DNA of 64,000 bases from Escallonia rubra (GCA_033065855.1 JAVXUO010002322.1:322501-386500), one strand, 5' to 3'. Positions 34,265 to 46,546 are shown, numbered from the stretch's first letter. Made by a program: numbers and translations. The notes: generated by a model not told the origin, from the letters alone.

Positions 34265-34659
34265 TGATATAACTCACATATAACTCCCAATAATTAGGGG
34301 ACACCCGGCATTTCAGTCAAAACTGGGTTAAATTACCTTATTAAGAATTATGATTCTAAAAGAACTCTAACGATATCCCCAAGGACCTTGACGTGATCCT
34401 CAAGCATCCTAACTTGATCTTAACAGATCTGGCCCACAGCTCAGCCCTACTAGAGGTCTTCTACCTACAGCTATATGAAAAGGACTACCCCTCTGACACA
34501 AACATAGTCTTTCCTGTTTTTTCAGAGTCTTTAAGCTACGCTATGACTTAAGTGTCAGAGAATTCTCTGTCATGAACCCCACTCGGCGGTCACTCGTTTT
34601 ATGTCTTGCATGTCATCGTTCCAGGCTAGGGTTCCGGATCAAGTTTTTTAGTAGCAACA
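34265..34659 (+). repeat. 3' LTR
   Basis: It starts TGATATAACTCACATATAAC and ends GTAGCAACA. It is homologous to 29536-29941 and is followed by the TSD ttgtc. Confidence 0.88.
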
Positions 34660-34664
34660 TTGTC

Positions 34665-34936
34665 CATGTAAGGTCCTGGACAATATTTAGAGCTGCATGT
34701 AATATGAATGGGTGCTGAAGATAATTTCAAATGCATTTCGACGGTACATTTGCGTGCATACACAAGAGCATCAACTTCTAATAAGTTTAGGTAAAACATA
34801 CTCTACAATAATAATGTGTAGTTATTAGATTCATGAAGGTATTAGGCATTGGGAATTGTCTTCAACTTATACTTTTGTGTACACGTGGATGAAGCCATTT
34901 TTTTTCAGTGAATGAAATTCACACGTCACCGATAAC
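34665..34936. other. Short spacer
   Basis: Nothing recognisable between the LTR element and the next DNA transposon. Confidence 0.5.
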
Positions 34937-34939
34937 TAA

Positions 34940-36003
34940 GGGTGTGTTTGTTTGAAACATATTTCAGTTTTTATTTTCAAAAAAATCAAAACCAAAATCT
35001 CTTTCAGTTTTCTTTTTTTGCAAAACTGATGGGTTGTTTGATGCAGTTTTGTATAATTAGTTTTTACTTTTGTTTTTTTTCCTTACTTTCCTTTCTTCTA
35101 TTTTCTTTTTTTCGTCTCTTCTGCTTTCTTTCATTTTCCAATACTTGAGAGCTTCTTTGAGCTCTTATGTTCAACAATCAGAAGTGACTCCACCACAACC
35201 AACACATCTCCTCTGCTACCGTCCAGCTACTGCTATGGCAATAACATAATAGCTTGCGAATTAGAGTTTCATTGGTTAGATTGAGATTTGATTGGGTGAA
35301 TGAGTTTGATTGACTTGGTATTTACCTGCGCAAATTGAAGATACTAGGGCTAATCAATGGATGAAATCTTTTGGTGGTGTTTGTTGCAGGGACAATGATG
35401 GTCCGTATGATGGTGATTTGGATTTAAAAGAGTGGTGGTGCCGTGGTGGTGATCGATGTTAGATGGTTTGGTTTCGGTGATGTTGATCATTGGTGGTGGT
35501 GGTTATTAATGGCTATGAGGGTTGTGGTGTTCGTGGGTGTTGGTCACTTGTGGTGGTGGTGACGGTCAATGGCTATGGTGGTTGGTAGTTTTGGTGTTCA
35601 GCTGTTTTGATTAGTGGTGGTGGCACATCGACGGTCAGTGGCTGTTTGTGGTTGACAGTATTTGTAGCTTGGTGTTTGGGGGTGTTAGTCATTGGCGACA
35701 GCGGTGGCGGTCAATGGTTGGCGATGTTGGTAGTTTAGTGTGTTCTTGGTTGATAGGTGTTGGTGACGAAGATTGAAGAAAAGAAGAGACAATGAAATGC
35801 TTCTTAAAAACTTATAAGATGGATTAAAAAAAAAAAACTGAAAATTCTAAAATGAAAATTTTAAAAACAGCCAAAATTTGAAAACTAGTTAACAAAACTG
35901 AAGGGAAAAAAATAATTTAAAACTATCTGTCAAACAACGATATTTTTTTTAGTTTTCAAAACTGAAGAAAAAAGTGAAAATAAAGACTGTTTCAAACGCT
36001 ACC
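34940..36003. mobile_element. Non-autonomous PIF/Harbinger-like element
   Basis: The ends are inverted (gggtgtgtttgtttgaaac and, read from the right, ggtagcgtttgaaac). The flanks are taa (34937-34939 and 36004-36006). Subterminal T-rich/A-rich arms (ttcagttttc/gaaaactg) extend the inversion. The interior is ggtggtggtgat-rich without a transposase frame. Confidence 0.75.
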
Positions 36004-36429
36004 TAAAGTCCTGAATTTCAGTTTTATATTTCTACGTGAAAGTTGACAAGACAGTTTCATGCCTATTTTTGAAACTTTTACACTAATAATTTGTACGTAC
36101 TAAGTTTTCATTTTCTGAACCAAGCTTTGCCATTAAAAATCAAATTTTCATGCGGACAACTAATAACATGTACTCCGTATAATTTTAGGAAAATGTTATT
36201 AATACAAGTGGAATGCACCTCTTAGACAAACCCAACCCTAAAGGGTTGCATTTTCACCAAAAAAATGTACTTCTACTTGCATTAAAATTTTCTGTATATC
36301 TTCAAATTTCTAACATCAATGGTGGATATTGCAAATCATTACCGCTAGATAACTTTTTTGATCCTCGTGCTCTTAATTACAGAAAAGAACAGAGGAAGGA
36401 AAACGAAAAATTGTGGAACTGGAATTTGA

Positions 36430-36740
36430 ACAATTTTTTGCCCTTAATAATCTATTTTTAATACTTTATTTATCCCATTTTGAATCTTATTTACCTATCT
36501 AATCCACTTTTGAAAATCGTGATTCCAAACAGAGATTTCAACGTGCCAACGTAAGAAATCTCTGTTAGAAACCAAGATTTCTTTGGAAAACGTTGTTTCA
36601 AACCATGTTTCCTTCCTTTGGAATCTCTGTTTGGAAGCACGATTTTAAAAAATGGGGTAGATAGATAAATAAGGGTTCAAAATGGGATAAAAAAATAATT
36701 AAGTATTAAAAATTGATTATAAAGGACAAAAACTCGAATT
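36430..36740. mobile_element. Fold-back MITE upstream of polygalacturonase gene
   Basis: Two arms of about 100-130 bp are inverted copies. The left arm runs aatctatttttaatacttta... to cgtgattccaaacagagatt. The right arm reads the same on the other strand (aatcaatttttaatacttaa... to cgtgcttccaaacagagatt). The boundaries are approximate and no clean TSD was found. It ends about 190 bp before the ATG of the polygalacturonase gene. Confidence 0.75.
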
Positions 36741-36926
36741 TGAACTCCAAAAGAAAATTTAATATTTTCTCTAGCAATTAATCTAAAAAAGGAAACTTGT
36801 ACGGGAAACATAAAGATCGATTTGGAAAGTCAACAAGTTCTGAGTCCAAACTATGAATTTCCAAAAGAATTTCAATCTGGCTTGTTCACCCTCTCTCTCT
36901 TTCTGTAAAATCTGACTCTGACAAAC

Positions 36927-39900
36927 ATGAGCCAGCTGGGATCTTCTTCTGTTTCTTCTCTTGCAACTCGTGCAATCATCTGTACAGTGTACAGTGTATA
37001 TTTCTTCCTAAATCTTGAAAAAATACAGGGGCTTTTTGATCCTTTGATTGAGCTCCCACCATCTGGGGTTTTTTCGAACATACCCAGATCAAGGAATGTT
37101 TTCTATGTCAATGATTACGGTGCAAAAGGAGATGGTCTTGAAGACGACACAAAGGTACAATGCAACCAATCTTTAGGATTCTTGTTTAGTAAATGATGGT
37201 ATAAATGCTGTTAGAGAGTAATTTTCTCAATGCGTTTGTGTTTTCTCATGTAAAGAGTTCAGATTCTGGAAAAAAGTTGTAGTCTCGTGATTTTCTGAAT
37301 ATGTTTGAGCTATACTTTATGAATAGGTTGTCTGGGGTTCACTTCTTCCCCTTGCAGAGAAATTTATATAGCTTGAAATTTCCATTTTATTTCTCTATGT
37401 GATTTGCGTAACTCTTAATTTTCTACAAATTGCATTTCATTTTGCCATCTTCAGCTAAGGTTTGAAATGTAAGGTGTATTTGTACTCTAGATTATGATTG
37501 CTCTGGAACATTTCAATCTATTGTTCAATAACCACCCCCACATCTTTTCCCCTTCTCTTGTATTTCTTCCTGTTTAACTCGCTACATGAAAGTTGGTTTG
37601 CATTTCGTCTTTCCAAATTGTAAGCCAAAAATTAGTAGAGTGTGAGATTCAAGCCTAGTTGTATTCTGCATATCCACTAGCATGTAAATGCTGCTTCCTT
37701 CCAAATCAGAGTTTGGACACCTAGACTGCAATTATAAGATGAGTAAACTTAGGTAACAGGTCAAACGAGGAAAAGGAAAAAAGATGAACGGGGTCAAGGT
37801 TCAGGTGCCATGACGTCAGGGGTCCTCTGATATTGAAATGAGGGAAACTCTTTTAAATTGTTCTTGTTTATGTACGTGTAGAGAGCCAATAGGGAAAAAT
37901 TTGGTAAGCAGATGCAACATGTGCTTAATTATGTAAAGAGATCATCTCCTGATATCGTCATACTTCATTGCCATCATCAGGCTTTTCAAGATGTTTGGAA
38001 GATGGCTTGTTCTTCAACATCCCGCTCGAAAATTGTAGTTCCTGCTGGTAATTTTTATCTGGTTAGGCCAATTGATTTTACAGGGCCTTGCAGATCAAAG
38101 GTGACTCTAAGGGTAAGAACCAATAGTACATTTAACCTATCATGCCTCTTGTTGCCTGACGTCTTGAGTAATGTTTTTATAAAGTTCTTTATTCACTATA
38201 TTTGGTGTTACAACTCCATAGATTTCTGGTACTATTGTTGCTCCCGAAGATCCTGATGTTTGGGATGGTCTTGATCCACATAAATGGCTCTTTTTCCATC
38301 GTGTGAAGCATCTCACCGTAGAAGGGGGAGGAATAGTTAATGGGATGGGATCAGAATGGTGGGCTAGATCATGCAAGATTAATGTGACCAATGTATGGCT
38401 GCTTAACATCTACCTTTTTGTATTCAGAATCCAATTTGTTTAACCAGCAATCCCCTACATCTGATATCTAAATCTAGCTTATAACCTTTTTTTTGGCAGC
38501 CATGTCGACACGCTCCAACGGTCAGTGCTGTTATGCTTTTGGAGAAATGCAGTTAGTTCCATAGATTTTCTTCTTAATCATTTCCAGAAAGTACAGCTTC
38601 CTCTAGGGTTTTTAAGCATTGACTAATAAAGTTAATTGGTGCAGGCCATGACATTCCACAGGTGCAAGGATTTAAGGGTCAGGAATCTTATGATGGTAAA
38701 TAGTCAGCAAATGCACATAGTATTCAGTCACTGTATCAGGGTTGCGGTGTCTCGCTTAAGAGTGCTAGCACCCGCCGAAAGCCCTAACACAGATGGGATT
38801 CACATTAGTGCATCTACTCGTGTTGAAGTCAGGAATAGCATTATTAGAACAGGTTAGTCATTGTCGTGATTGTTTTGACATGCTGAACTGTACCAAATAC
38901 TTGTACAAATGAAATCGTCCACAATGAAATGTCATGAATCCCTTGCTTCTGATCATTGTTCTGAACTGTGAAATAGAAACAACCAAGATCACGACATATT
39001 TTCGATGCCTTGGGCACCATGACATTGGGCACGCTTTGGGGTCAAATTCCAGAACACCATGGGACAGGGACTTTTTCCTCCAAGTGCTTTTCCCATACCA
39101 GTTTTGACCTCCTGATACACCGGGTTAGGCTCGAGTGATCCAATGTCGAGTAGCCATATGGCTGTCCCAAAAATTGAGCCATGCATGCATGAATATGAAC
39201 CAATTCAGACGGTGAAAGATTCAAGCGATTCGATGTCGAGTAGTCATATTGGTTGTCCCACGTGCACAAGTATGAACCAATTCAGACTGAAACCTTGAAC
39301 AACTCAGCAGTTATGGTTTCTTTATTCATGAGTCGTGTTCATTAATACGAAGATGGGAGAAATATGTAACAATATCCGGGCGATTGCAAAGAAACATCTC
39401 TGAAACTGAAGATAAGACTAACTAATATATTTGCTTACATTTTTGCAGATAAAGACCATTGATGCTGCCAAAAGAGATTACAGGGTAGCAAATATACTAG
39501 TTTAATATCTAATAACACATCTCACGTTATGAAGCTTGAGATTTCTTGGTATATTTAGATAGCAGGAGCAAGACAGGTGGTATGTGGTGTATGTGCCAAC
39601 CGCTGGGATTTGTCAAGTATGGCCGCACTGTCCTCTCCCTAGACAACTAGGAATTCCTTACCCCCTTACAACCATGGCTGTGGAATTCTAATATCTTGCA
39701 TGCACCCTCTAGTTTTTAAGTACATATAAATCTGAACCATAGCCTATCCTAAAGATGAAGCTTGAAATTTACAGCTAATTCCAATAAAGAAATATCTCGA
39801 ATCAGAAATCTTGAAATGAATCCCATCTCTCTCCCCCCTGTCCCCAATTGATCAGCACAGTATTACTGTTGACCAATTATAAAGTAAACAAACACTATTC

Positions 39901-41424
39901 TAATCTTGATTTCTGTTGAGCCTTTGCATGAAAGACACTTGTTTTTGTGTATACTGAGACCTTCTTAAACTTGCTCCAGGAGATGACTGCATATCTATTG
40001 TCAGCAATTCTTCAAACATAAGGATAAGAAAGATTGACTGTGGTCCAGGTCATGGGATAAGGTAGAGAGTACTTTTACCTTCTACTATGTAGAACCATGT
40101 GTATGTAGCATTAAGAACTAAGCATGATATATGTTTTGTTAGTATTGGAAGCTTATGAAAATTAATTCAACTGGATCAAAATCAGGATGTAATTTTTTTG
40201 GGTAAAGGTCCCTTGTATTATATCAACAAATCAGGATGTAATTAACTAATCATGATATATGTTTTGCTAGTATTGGAAGCTTAGGAAAATCAAACTCATT
40301 GGATCAAGTGCATGATGTTACTGTAGTTGGAGCATCTCTGTCCAACACTGAAAACGGGGTCAGGATCAAAACATGGCAGGTAGCGCTTCCTTCCGTGTAT
40401 GTATGTGTGCGTGTGCTTGCGCGCGCATAAACTAAGTGCAAAGCCCTCATCCAGCTACTTAGGCAGGCTATGAATTATCTCCCAGTTCTTTGCTGAATCA
40501 TATAAATTGTCCGCTGATGTCTTTTTATTTTGTTTTTCTCTTTTATTTATGCCTTCATCAGGGAGGTAGCGGTTTTGTGAGCAATATCACTTTTCAGGAC
40601 GTGTGGATGGAAAATGTGTCAAATCCAATAATTATAGATCAGTACTACTGTGATTCACCATTCCTATGTCCTAACCAGGTACCTGGTCCACCTCGAGTTT
40701 AAGTTTTTTTATAATCTTTCAAGAAAAATAACATGTTAGACAGATTTAAGCATTCCCCCCTCTAGTTTTTTAAGAACTGCATTTGCACTCAGATTCTGTT
40801 TGGGCTAACTAATTCGTGATGAGAGCCTCTACCTAGTGTTCGGAGGCCTGGAGCTCAGTATAGCTATTTATTTCTCGAGAGTAAATCCTTAACGCGAAAT
40901 AATGAAGGGTATGGCTTTATGCTGGAAAAAGTCATTTTTGGACAGCTTAGATTAAGAACCTTCATTCAGCAGCAATGCTCTAAATTATTTCCATGAATGT
41001 CTTTGCTTTTACGCCTCATTCAGCAGAATGCTTGCACCACTTTTACCTTTGTGTCCTTGTTTTACCATCATGCAGTTCATCAAGAAAACTAGGATGATGT
41101 AATTAGCAATCTAACTTTGATTATCGAATGAAAGTGCAGACTTTGGCTGTTAGTGTTAAGAATATATACTTCAAGAAAATCAAAGGAACTTCAGCCACAG
41201 AGGAAGCAATAATGTTTGCTTGCAGTGACACCTCCCCTTGTGAAAGCTTATACCTGGAAGATATCCAACTTGTACCGTCATATTCTGTGGAGGTTACCGA
41301 GTCATTTTGTTGGCAAGCCAGAGGCTCGAGCTCCGGTCTTATATATCCCCCTCCTTGCTTCTCATGTGGTGAAAGCTTTATTGAGCAGAAAGTTTCAGCT
41401 AGCTCTGATTTTGCATCCAGATAA
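36927..41424 (+). CDS. GH28 polygalacturonase-like protein (9 exons)
   Basis: Polygalacturonases cut alpha-1,4-galacturonan in pectin of the cell wall. Nine exons join in phase to 450 aa: 36927-37154, 37981-38112, 38222-38392, 38500-38520, 38645-38852, 39980-40061, 40271-40379, 40562-40678 and 41140-41424. The N terminus has a hydrophobic secretion segment (about residues 15-30), then [16 protein letters not shown], the family start. All GH28 catalytic blocks are present: SPNTDGIH (Asp234), GDDC (Asp255, Asp256), GPGHGIS (His278) and RIKTW (Arg312, Lys314). The C-terminal exon adds Cys residues typical of the fold. It looks intact. A fold-back MITE sits in the promoter, and intron 6 contains a decoy copy of the exon 7 start. 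Confidence 0.94.
38500..38520 (+). other. 21-bp microexon (exon 4) of polygalacturonase gene
   Basis: CAG|CCATGTCGACACGCTCCAACG|GT encodes PCRHAPT. Without it the conserved block before the AMTFHRC segment is lost, although the frame would be kept because it is 7 codons. Confidence 0.88.
39128..39290. repeat. Diverged direct repeat in intron 5
   Basis: Two copies of a unit containing gatccaatgtcgagtagcca and aagtatgaaccaattcagac lie at about 39128-39212 and 39226-39290. Confidence 0.75.
40128..40300. repeat. Decoy duplication of exon 7 start
   Basis: A segment reading catgatatatgttttg(t/c)tag followed by tattggaagctta(t/g)gaaaat occurs at about 40128-40163 and again at 40253-40290. The second copy is the real acceptor and first codons of exon 7. 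The first is in the intron and decays after about 35 bp. Confidence 0.85.
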
Positions 41425-42198
41425 TGTTTCTTCTATGCGTAAAAGTTGTCACAGAGCCATTCTTTGGGACGTGGAGAGGTGGAGTTGCAATAGCAATCGC
41501 ATATAGCGGGTTACAGCACATTGCAAGAAGTTCATGGAAAAAATCAACATGGTCAATTCGAAGCTCTCCATGCAGCGTTTATTGTTGCTTTTCGTTTTTC
41601 CAAATTTACGTGTATATATGTTATTTTGGTCAAACAAATTTAGGTGTAAATGTTACCTGTATTTAATTCTGTTCTTCTACGGATGCTCACGTGCATTCTT
41701 GTTTTAGTGGGGGTGGAAGAAGTACCTTCCAGAAAAATATAGGAACTCTGTCCATGAGCTGATGAGACATTGAATTGCACAGAAAATTGAAAAATACTTG
41801 CAATTTCTCTATTGTTGTGGCTCTATCCGAGTGGGACTAGGATCTTCTTCTGTAGTAGAAAAGTAGGTTACTGGAACTTTGTACCTCAGCGTCTTTCCAA
41901 ACTCATAAAAGCTTACCAAGAAAACTGATATGTCAAAACCTAAGAAAAATAAATGTACAAGAGATCAAGCCAAGCTCCACTGCAAGGTGCCATCCGCATT
42001 CGTCAACTCACTGCATAGATATCTTTCCAATGATGGTAAAACTTCATCTGCAATCCTTAAAAAGGATCCTGGGTAACTTGCTACCTCACCAGCTTCTGCT
42101 GCCAGGAGCATCAAATCATCAAATGTGCCATCTCACCAGCTTGAGTGGAAGGATTTTTCGACTAGGTTATGCTTAAATGGTTGATCAAGCCCAATGAG
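41425..42198. other. Convergent spacer between polygalacturonase and PDF1A
   Basis: It holds both 3' UTRs. No further gene or repeat was seen. Confidence 0.6.
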
Positions 42199-44657
42199 CT
42201 AGCATACACCGAGTTTGGGGCACCCGGAAGCAAGAGGTAAGTCCAAGTTCTCTACAGTCCTGAATGTTCTCGAGGTCATCTTGTCGACGTAGATAGTACC
42301 CTCTAGATGATCACATTCATGTTGTAAGATACGGGCCTGCCAGCCTGAAGCTTTAACCTTGATGGGTTGACCGTCACGATCCAAACCTGTAACCTCCACC
42401 TCTAGGTGTCGTTCCACCACTGCTCTAAAGCCATCAACACTGCAAAAAACAGCACCAAGAGGAACTTATCAGCAACGTCAGATGATTTGCGTATGTAACT
42501 TCTACATTCATAAAATTCCCCTGCTATTCAATTACGTAAAAAAGAACTACATCAATCAGACAAGACATAATCGTTTACAATTATGCAGGTAAAGTTATTC
42601 ATAAAAATGCCAAAAGGGGGTGCAACCGGATGACATGCGACGTTAGGACACAACGAAACACACGCTCTCAAGTTCTCCAAAACTCAGATAAGCCTTCACT
42701 AGAGTCTACACTAATAGCCCTGCCCTCCTCCTACACTCCTTAGACGTGGACCAATTCCTCAACAAATCAACCACCAAAGCAGGCATTGTCCATTGCATCC
42801 TTTAGAGGCTAAAGACCAAACCCCACAACTCCTTAAGCACCAATTGACACACATCTCCCATATTAGAACAGCACTTCACAGTGCTTCGCACGTGAAAAGC
42901 AGACTTTAAGAGGGGCCGTATTCAGCAGACAGTACCCAGGCAAAGTATTATTGCTCTAGTAGCTAGTAAATGGCAATGGGACTGGACTGAGAAAGGCCCC
43001 TTGAACACCCCATCCATCCTACCATGAGCAACCTGAAAGGAGTAAAGCCTCATTAGAACTTAGAAGGCCCAAAACGGCCCCAACTCCCAATCTTTGAAAG
43101 AGTTTCTAGAGGCCAGATTCCAGTAGTTGTCATCAAAGCACGAAACATCAGCCACCAACTATTAGTTTTTGCAGGCAATGGAAAAAGAAGATGGAACATC
43201 AGCCACGACTAAAGATAGTTGTCTAATAGCTCAAAAGCAGATATGATATTAAGTGATATACACATTGTCATCTTACAGAACTTGGACATAAGTGTATTAA
43301 GTTCATCGCGAAAAGATCAAACGTTAACCTCGTCTGATAATCTAAAGCTCCCAGATACTAACATGCACCAGATAATCGGGAAACTACGTTAAATTATTAG
43401 TTGATTGCATAGCCTCTTACCTCAAGCAACCTTCAAAAAACAATGCAGTTTTGTTGCCCTTCTTTTTAAGCTTTGGATTTAGAATCACCTACGTTGCATG
43501 CGTCACTTAAGTTAGCACAACATTCATCTTACTTTCGTTAAAATGGGAAGCAAATCCATTTGATGTTCACATACCAAAAGATCAAAGGGACGTCGGTCTT
43601 GTGCTTTAGTCTCTTCCTTTGGTGCATAACCAATATACTCATTTGTATCTTCCAAAATAATTATCTGTCAGAAACAACGGCCAACTTGTTATAAAAAATG
43701 GCCTTTTCATATTTTCAGCATAACAGCGAATTACGATCCTATTCCAGACCTAATAAGGGAAGAATTTGAGTTTCAGCTATCGCCAAATTTCTCAATTGTC
43801 ACTGAAGTCTACCTCATGGAAGTACTCTGATATCCAGGGACACTTGTGACGGGTTTTAGCAAGAACTTAACGACTTTTAGCAGCATTTTGGTGCTAAATT
43901 AAACCTATTAAGAACAGCATTCTCATCCGACTACAAAAAACCTTCGACAGTATCCTGTAAATGGCTAAAAGTTGAATTAACGACAAAATATTAACCTTTT
44001 AACTGATAAAATGCGGCATGAGCATTTCCCTAAAAATAACTTACTTTCAGTGCAGCATTACTCTAAAAGACCATTTTTAACAGCAACTTTGTTACTATCC
44101 ATTTGGTACAGCATTCTCATTCGCATTCAGGGATTAACCATGGCATTTGCAAGCTAAAGACAGCATTAGTAACAGATACGAAACTTTTAGCGACAGATGA
44201 AGCGTCTGCCGAAACTAACCTTCAATGGGATGCCAATTTGCGGCGCAGCCAGACCAACCCCAGGCGCCTTTCTCATGACCTTCACCATATCGTCCACAAT
44301 CTGCCGGATCCTATCCGACCCGATTTCTTCCGGAGCCACATCCCTGGCCGGCTCGTGAAGAACCGGGTCGCCCGCTTTCACGATCTCCTGCAACTCCTCC
44401 TCCTTCTTTCCAATGCCCAGAAACCAACCCGCCCGGGCCCTCGAAGAATGGCCGTAACTTCTTCGGGTTGTCAAGTCAGGTGTCAATCCGGGTCTCGGGT
44501 AACAGCTCGTGGGGCTGAAAATGGGTTTTCGGGTTAGGCCGAATCGTGCAGCTGGGTATGCCCGAAATGGGCTGCGCTTGACGGAATTGAAGCAGTTTTG
44601 GGCTACGGTTGGCGGGAGTGGAAGTAGGCGGTGGGTGAATCGTTGAATGCACTCCAT
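42199..44657 (-). CDS. PDF1A: Peptide deformylase, organellar (4 exons)
   Basis: Peptide deformylase removes the formyl group from new proteins in plastids or mitochondria. Four exons join in phase to 278 aa: 44220-44657, 43575-43664, 43421-43488 and 42199-42439. The first about 70 residues are rich in Arg, Ser and Pro without acidic residues, as in an organelle presequence. Motif 1 is [10 protein letters not shown] (133-142), motif 2 EGCLS (195-199, split by intron 3) and motif 3 HECDHLEG (239-246). The metal ligands Cys197, His239 and His243 and the catalytic Glu240 are all present. The C-terminal half resembles eukaryotic PDF1A, so I assign that subtype. Only the stop-side spacer separates it from the convergent polygalacturonase gene. 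Confidence 0.95.
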
Positions 44658-46490
44658 TGCCTACTGTCACTTGACCTCTGCTTACGTTCTGATGAATATA
44701 AATATTTCGTCCAGAACGACGGCATAACTACGAGACTACCACTGATATATTGGGCTCGGGTTTGGGCCCATTATCAGAGCACCTCTTCAGGTTTGCTGGA
44801 TTAATGGTAGGCTTGTTCAAGTTGGACCGATCTTCCAAGAATTGCAGCACAGAGATAATTGGGCTGGTCCATACATAAGGCCTACGTCCATATACTTGGA
44901 GGGAGATGAACTACTTTATGCAGATGCCAGCTCGTTCAACCGATAAAGTGACGGTATCATATTAACAACATAAAAATTAGGAAAAAATTTGGATGCTATC
45001 CCAGTTGGAGGACTTTTCCTTCTACTCCCTATATAGCGACAATCAATCGTCTCTAAATATTTCTAGTGACTTTTATTTAATGATGCTAGAGAAGTGCTGC
45101 TAATAATTATCGCTAAAATTGTTAGGCACTAGAAACATTTAGCGACTATCAATTGTTACTATACATGGGGTTGAAAAAAGATTCATACAATCCGGTTATG
45201 AGTCAAAGCTTGTTCTAAAAATTAATATAAGCATAGTAGTACATTGGTAGTTAAGAAATGGCCTTTTGTCTAGTCCCAGGTTCGTGTAGCATGTGACAAG
45301 TCGAAAAAGGACAGAAAGATGAAAATTTTGGTCAGTTAGACACACTATTTTAGCGAGTTTTATAAAATGCACTCTAATTAAAGTCTCGAATCATGTTTTA
45401 CTAACACATCCCACCTCTGCGTGGTTGTGAAGTCCCCTATTTGCATGGCGGTTTCTCGATGAACAAGGACTTCTCGTCAAGTCATGATATTCATCTTGAA
45501 ACTTCTAAAATTCTAAATTTGAACAAATCCGTTCCAAACTGATGACTTCTAACAACAAGTCAAATTTGCACCAAAAAAAAAAAAAAAACAACAAGTCAAA
45601 TCTTATCTTTTCTATTTCCAGCTATCAAATCTAAATCGTTCAAAATTAGACAGAATTTATCAATTCTTCCCTCTGTGTCTTGCCATACCTGCAATCAAAG
45701 TCACCCGTATAGTCAGACAACCTGTCACAACTCATACATCATTAATTGCCTAGCATGTGCAAGATGCCCTCTCTTTTTTCAACTTTCTCCTCAAGAACAT
45801 ATGCATTGACTGACTGTACCTAATAATATGCCATTTTTAGGTACTAGCATGTAATTAGGTCTGGATTCTTGGAGAAATATCTAACTGGATACTTCACATT
45901 CACCACTCTACACAAAGGGTCACATGAGGTTACTTGTACTTATGGCTCAGGTAAGTTGTACTTACATGATCAGTTGGCATCTGCAAGACATTGCTCGGCT
46001 CATTATCTGTACACAATTTTATGGCTCAAGTAACAAGTCATTTGCTACAGAGAGAACTTTCCGTCCAAGTCCATATCTTTAGCCTCACGTTTTGACCCTG
46101 ATTAAGTAATTAGTTTAGGCAACTTCCTTAAGATTTCTACACACACACACTCCAAGTCTTCGAAGTCGGCCACCTTGTCATTTTGTGATTTGGTTTCGAT
46201 CTCACCAAAGTCATGAATGTTGCCTTTCTCCGCTCCGCTCCTATCAATTAGCACAGGAAAAAGAAAAAAAGGGTGACAAACTCCCTTATTGTTATGCAGT
46301 AACACTTTTACAAAAGGAATACTAGCAGTTTTTTGACATTTCCCCAAGGACAATAGGGGTGGCCTAAGAATATGTGAAGATTATTATTATTCTATAAAAG
46401 ATTTATGAAATATAGGAGGTGCCCCACAATCAAAATTGAACGAGGGATTGCGTTCCCCACAAGTTATAGAGAGGGCACAGGGAGTTTGAG
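44658..46490. other. Divergent spacer PDF1A to DUF761 gene
   Basis: It holds the PDF1A promoter, the MITE at 45023-45171 and AT-rich DNA. A minus-strand open frame at 46102-46353 has no family features. Confidence 0.5.
45023..45171. mobile_element. Small palindromic MITE
   Basis: The two halves are inverted: tccctatatagcgacaatca and tctctaaatatttctagtga at the left pair with the reverse of tagcgactatcaattg and cactagaaacatttagcgac at the right. A half copy of the same family is at about 55172-55235. Confidence 0.7.
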
Positions 46491-46499
46491 CTATAAATA
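46491..46499 (+). promoter_or_regulatory. TATA box
   Basis: ctataaata lies 55 bp before the start codon at 46547, a normal spacing for a plant gene with a short leader. Confidence 0.65.
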
Positions 46500-46546
46500 A
46501 CAGAGAGCATAGCTTCATATTGCCATTCAGTAAAAGCAAAGCCATA

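Larger units (their letters stand above)
29536..34659 (+). mobile_element. Complete non-coding LTR retrotransposon (LARD-like)
   Basis: Two LTRs of about 400 bp, a primer-binding site, a polypurine tract and a matching 5-bp TSD show a complete insertion of 5.1 kb. The interior of about 4.3 kb has no gag, protease, RT, RNase H or integrase, so it depended on enzymes from another element. The PBS-like gattgacgccgactatggga resembles the site common in plant Ty3/gypsy elements. The LTRs differ at many sites and by about 11 bp in length, so the insertion is not recent. A partial relative lies reversed at 21432-23280. Confidence 0.88.

Noticed and set aside
36872-37081. 69-codon minus frame over polygalacturonase exon 1
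   Set aside because: Antisense shadow of a well-supported exon.
46102-46353. 83-codon minus frame before the DUF761 gene
   Set aside because: No domain, contains a (CA)n tract, and lies in the promoter region of the neighbouring gene.
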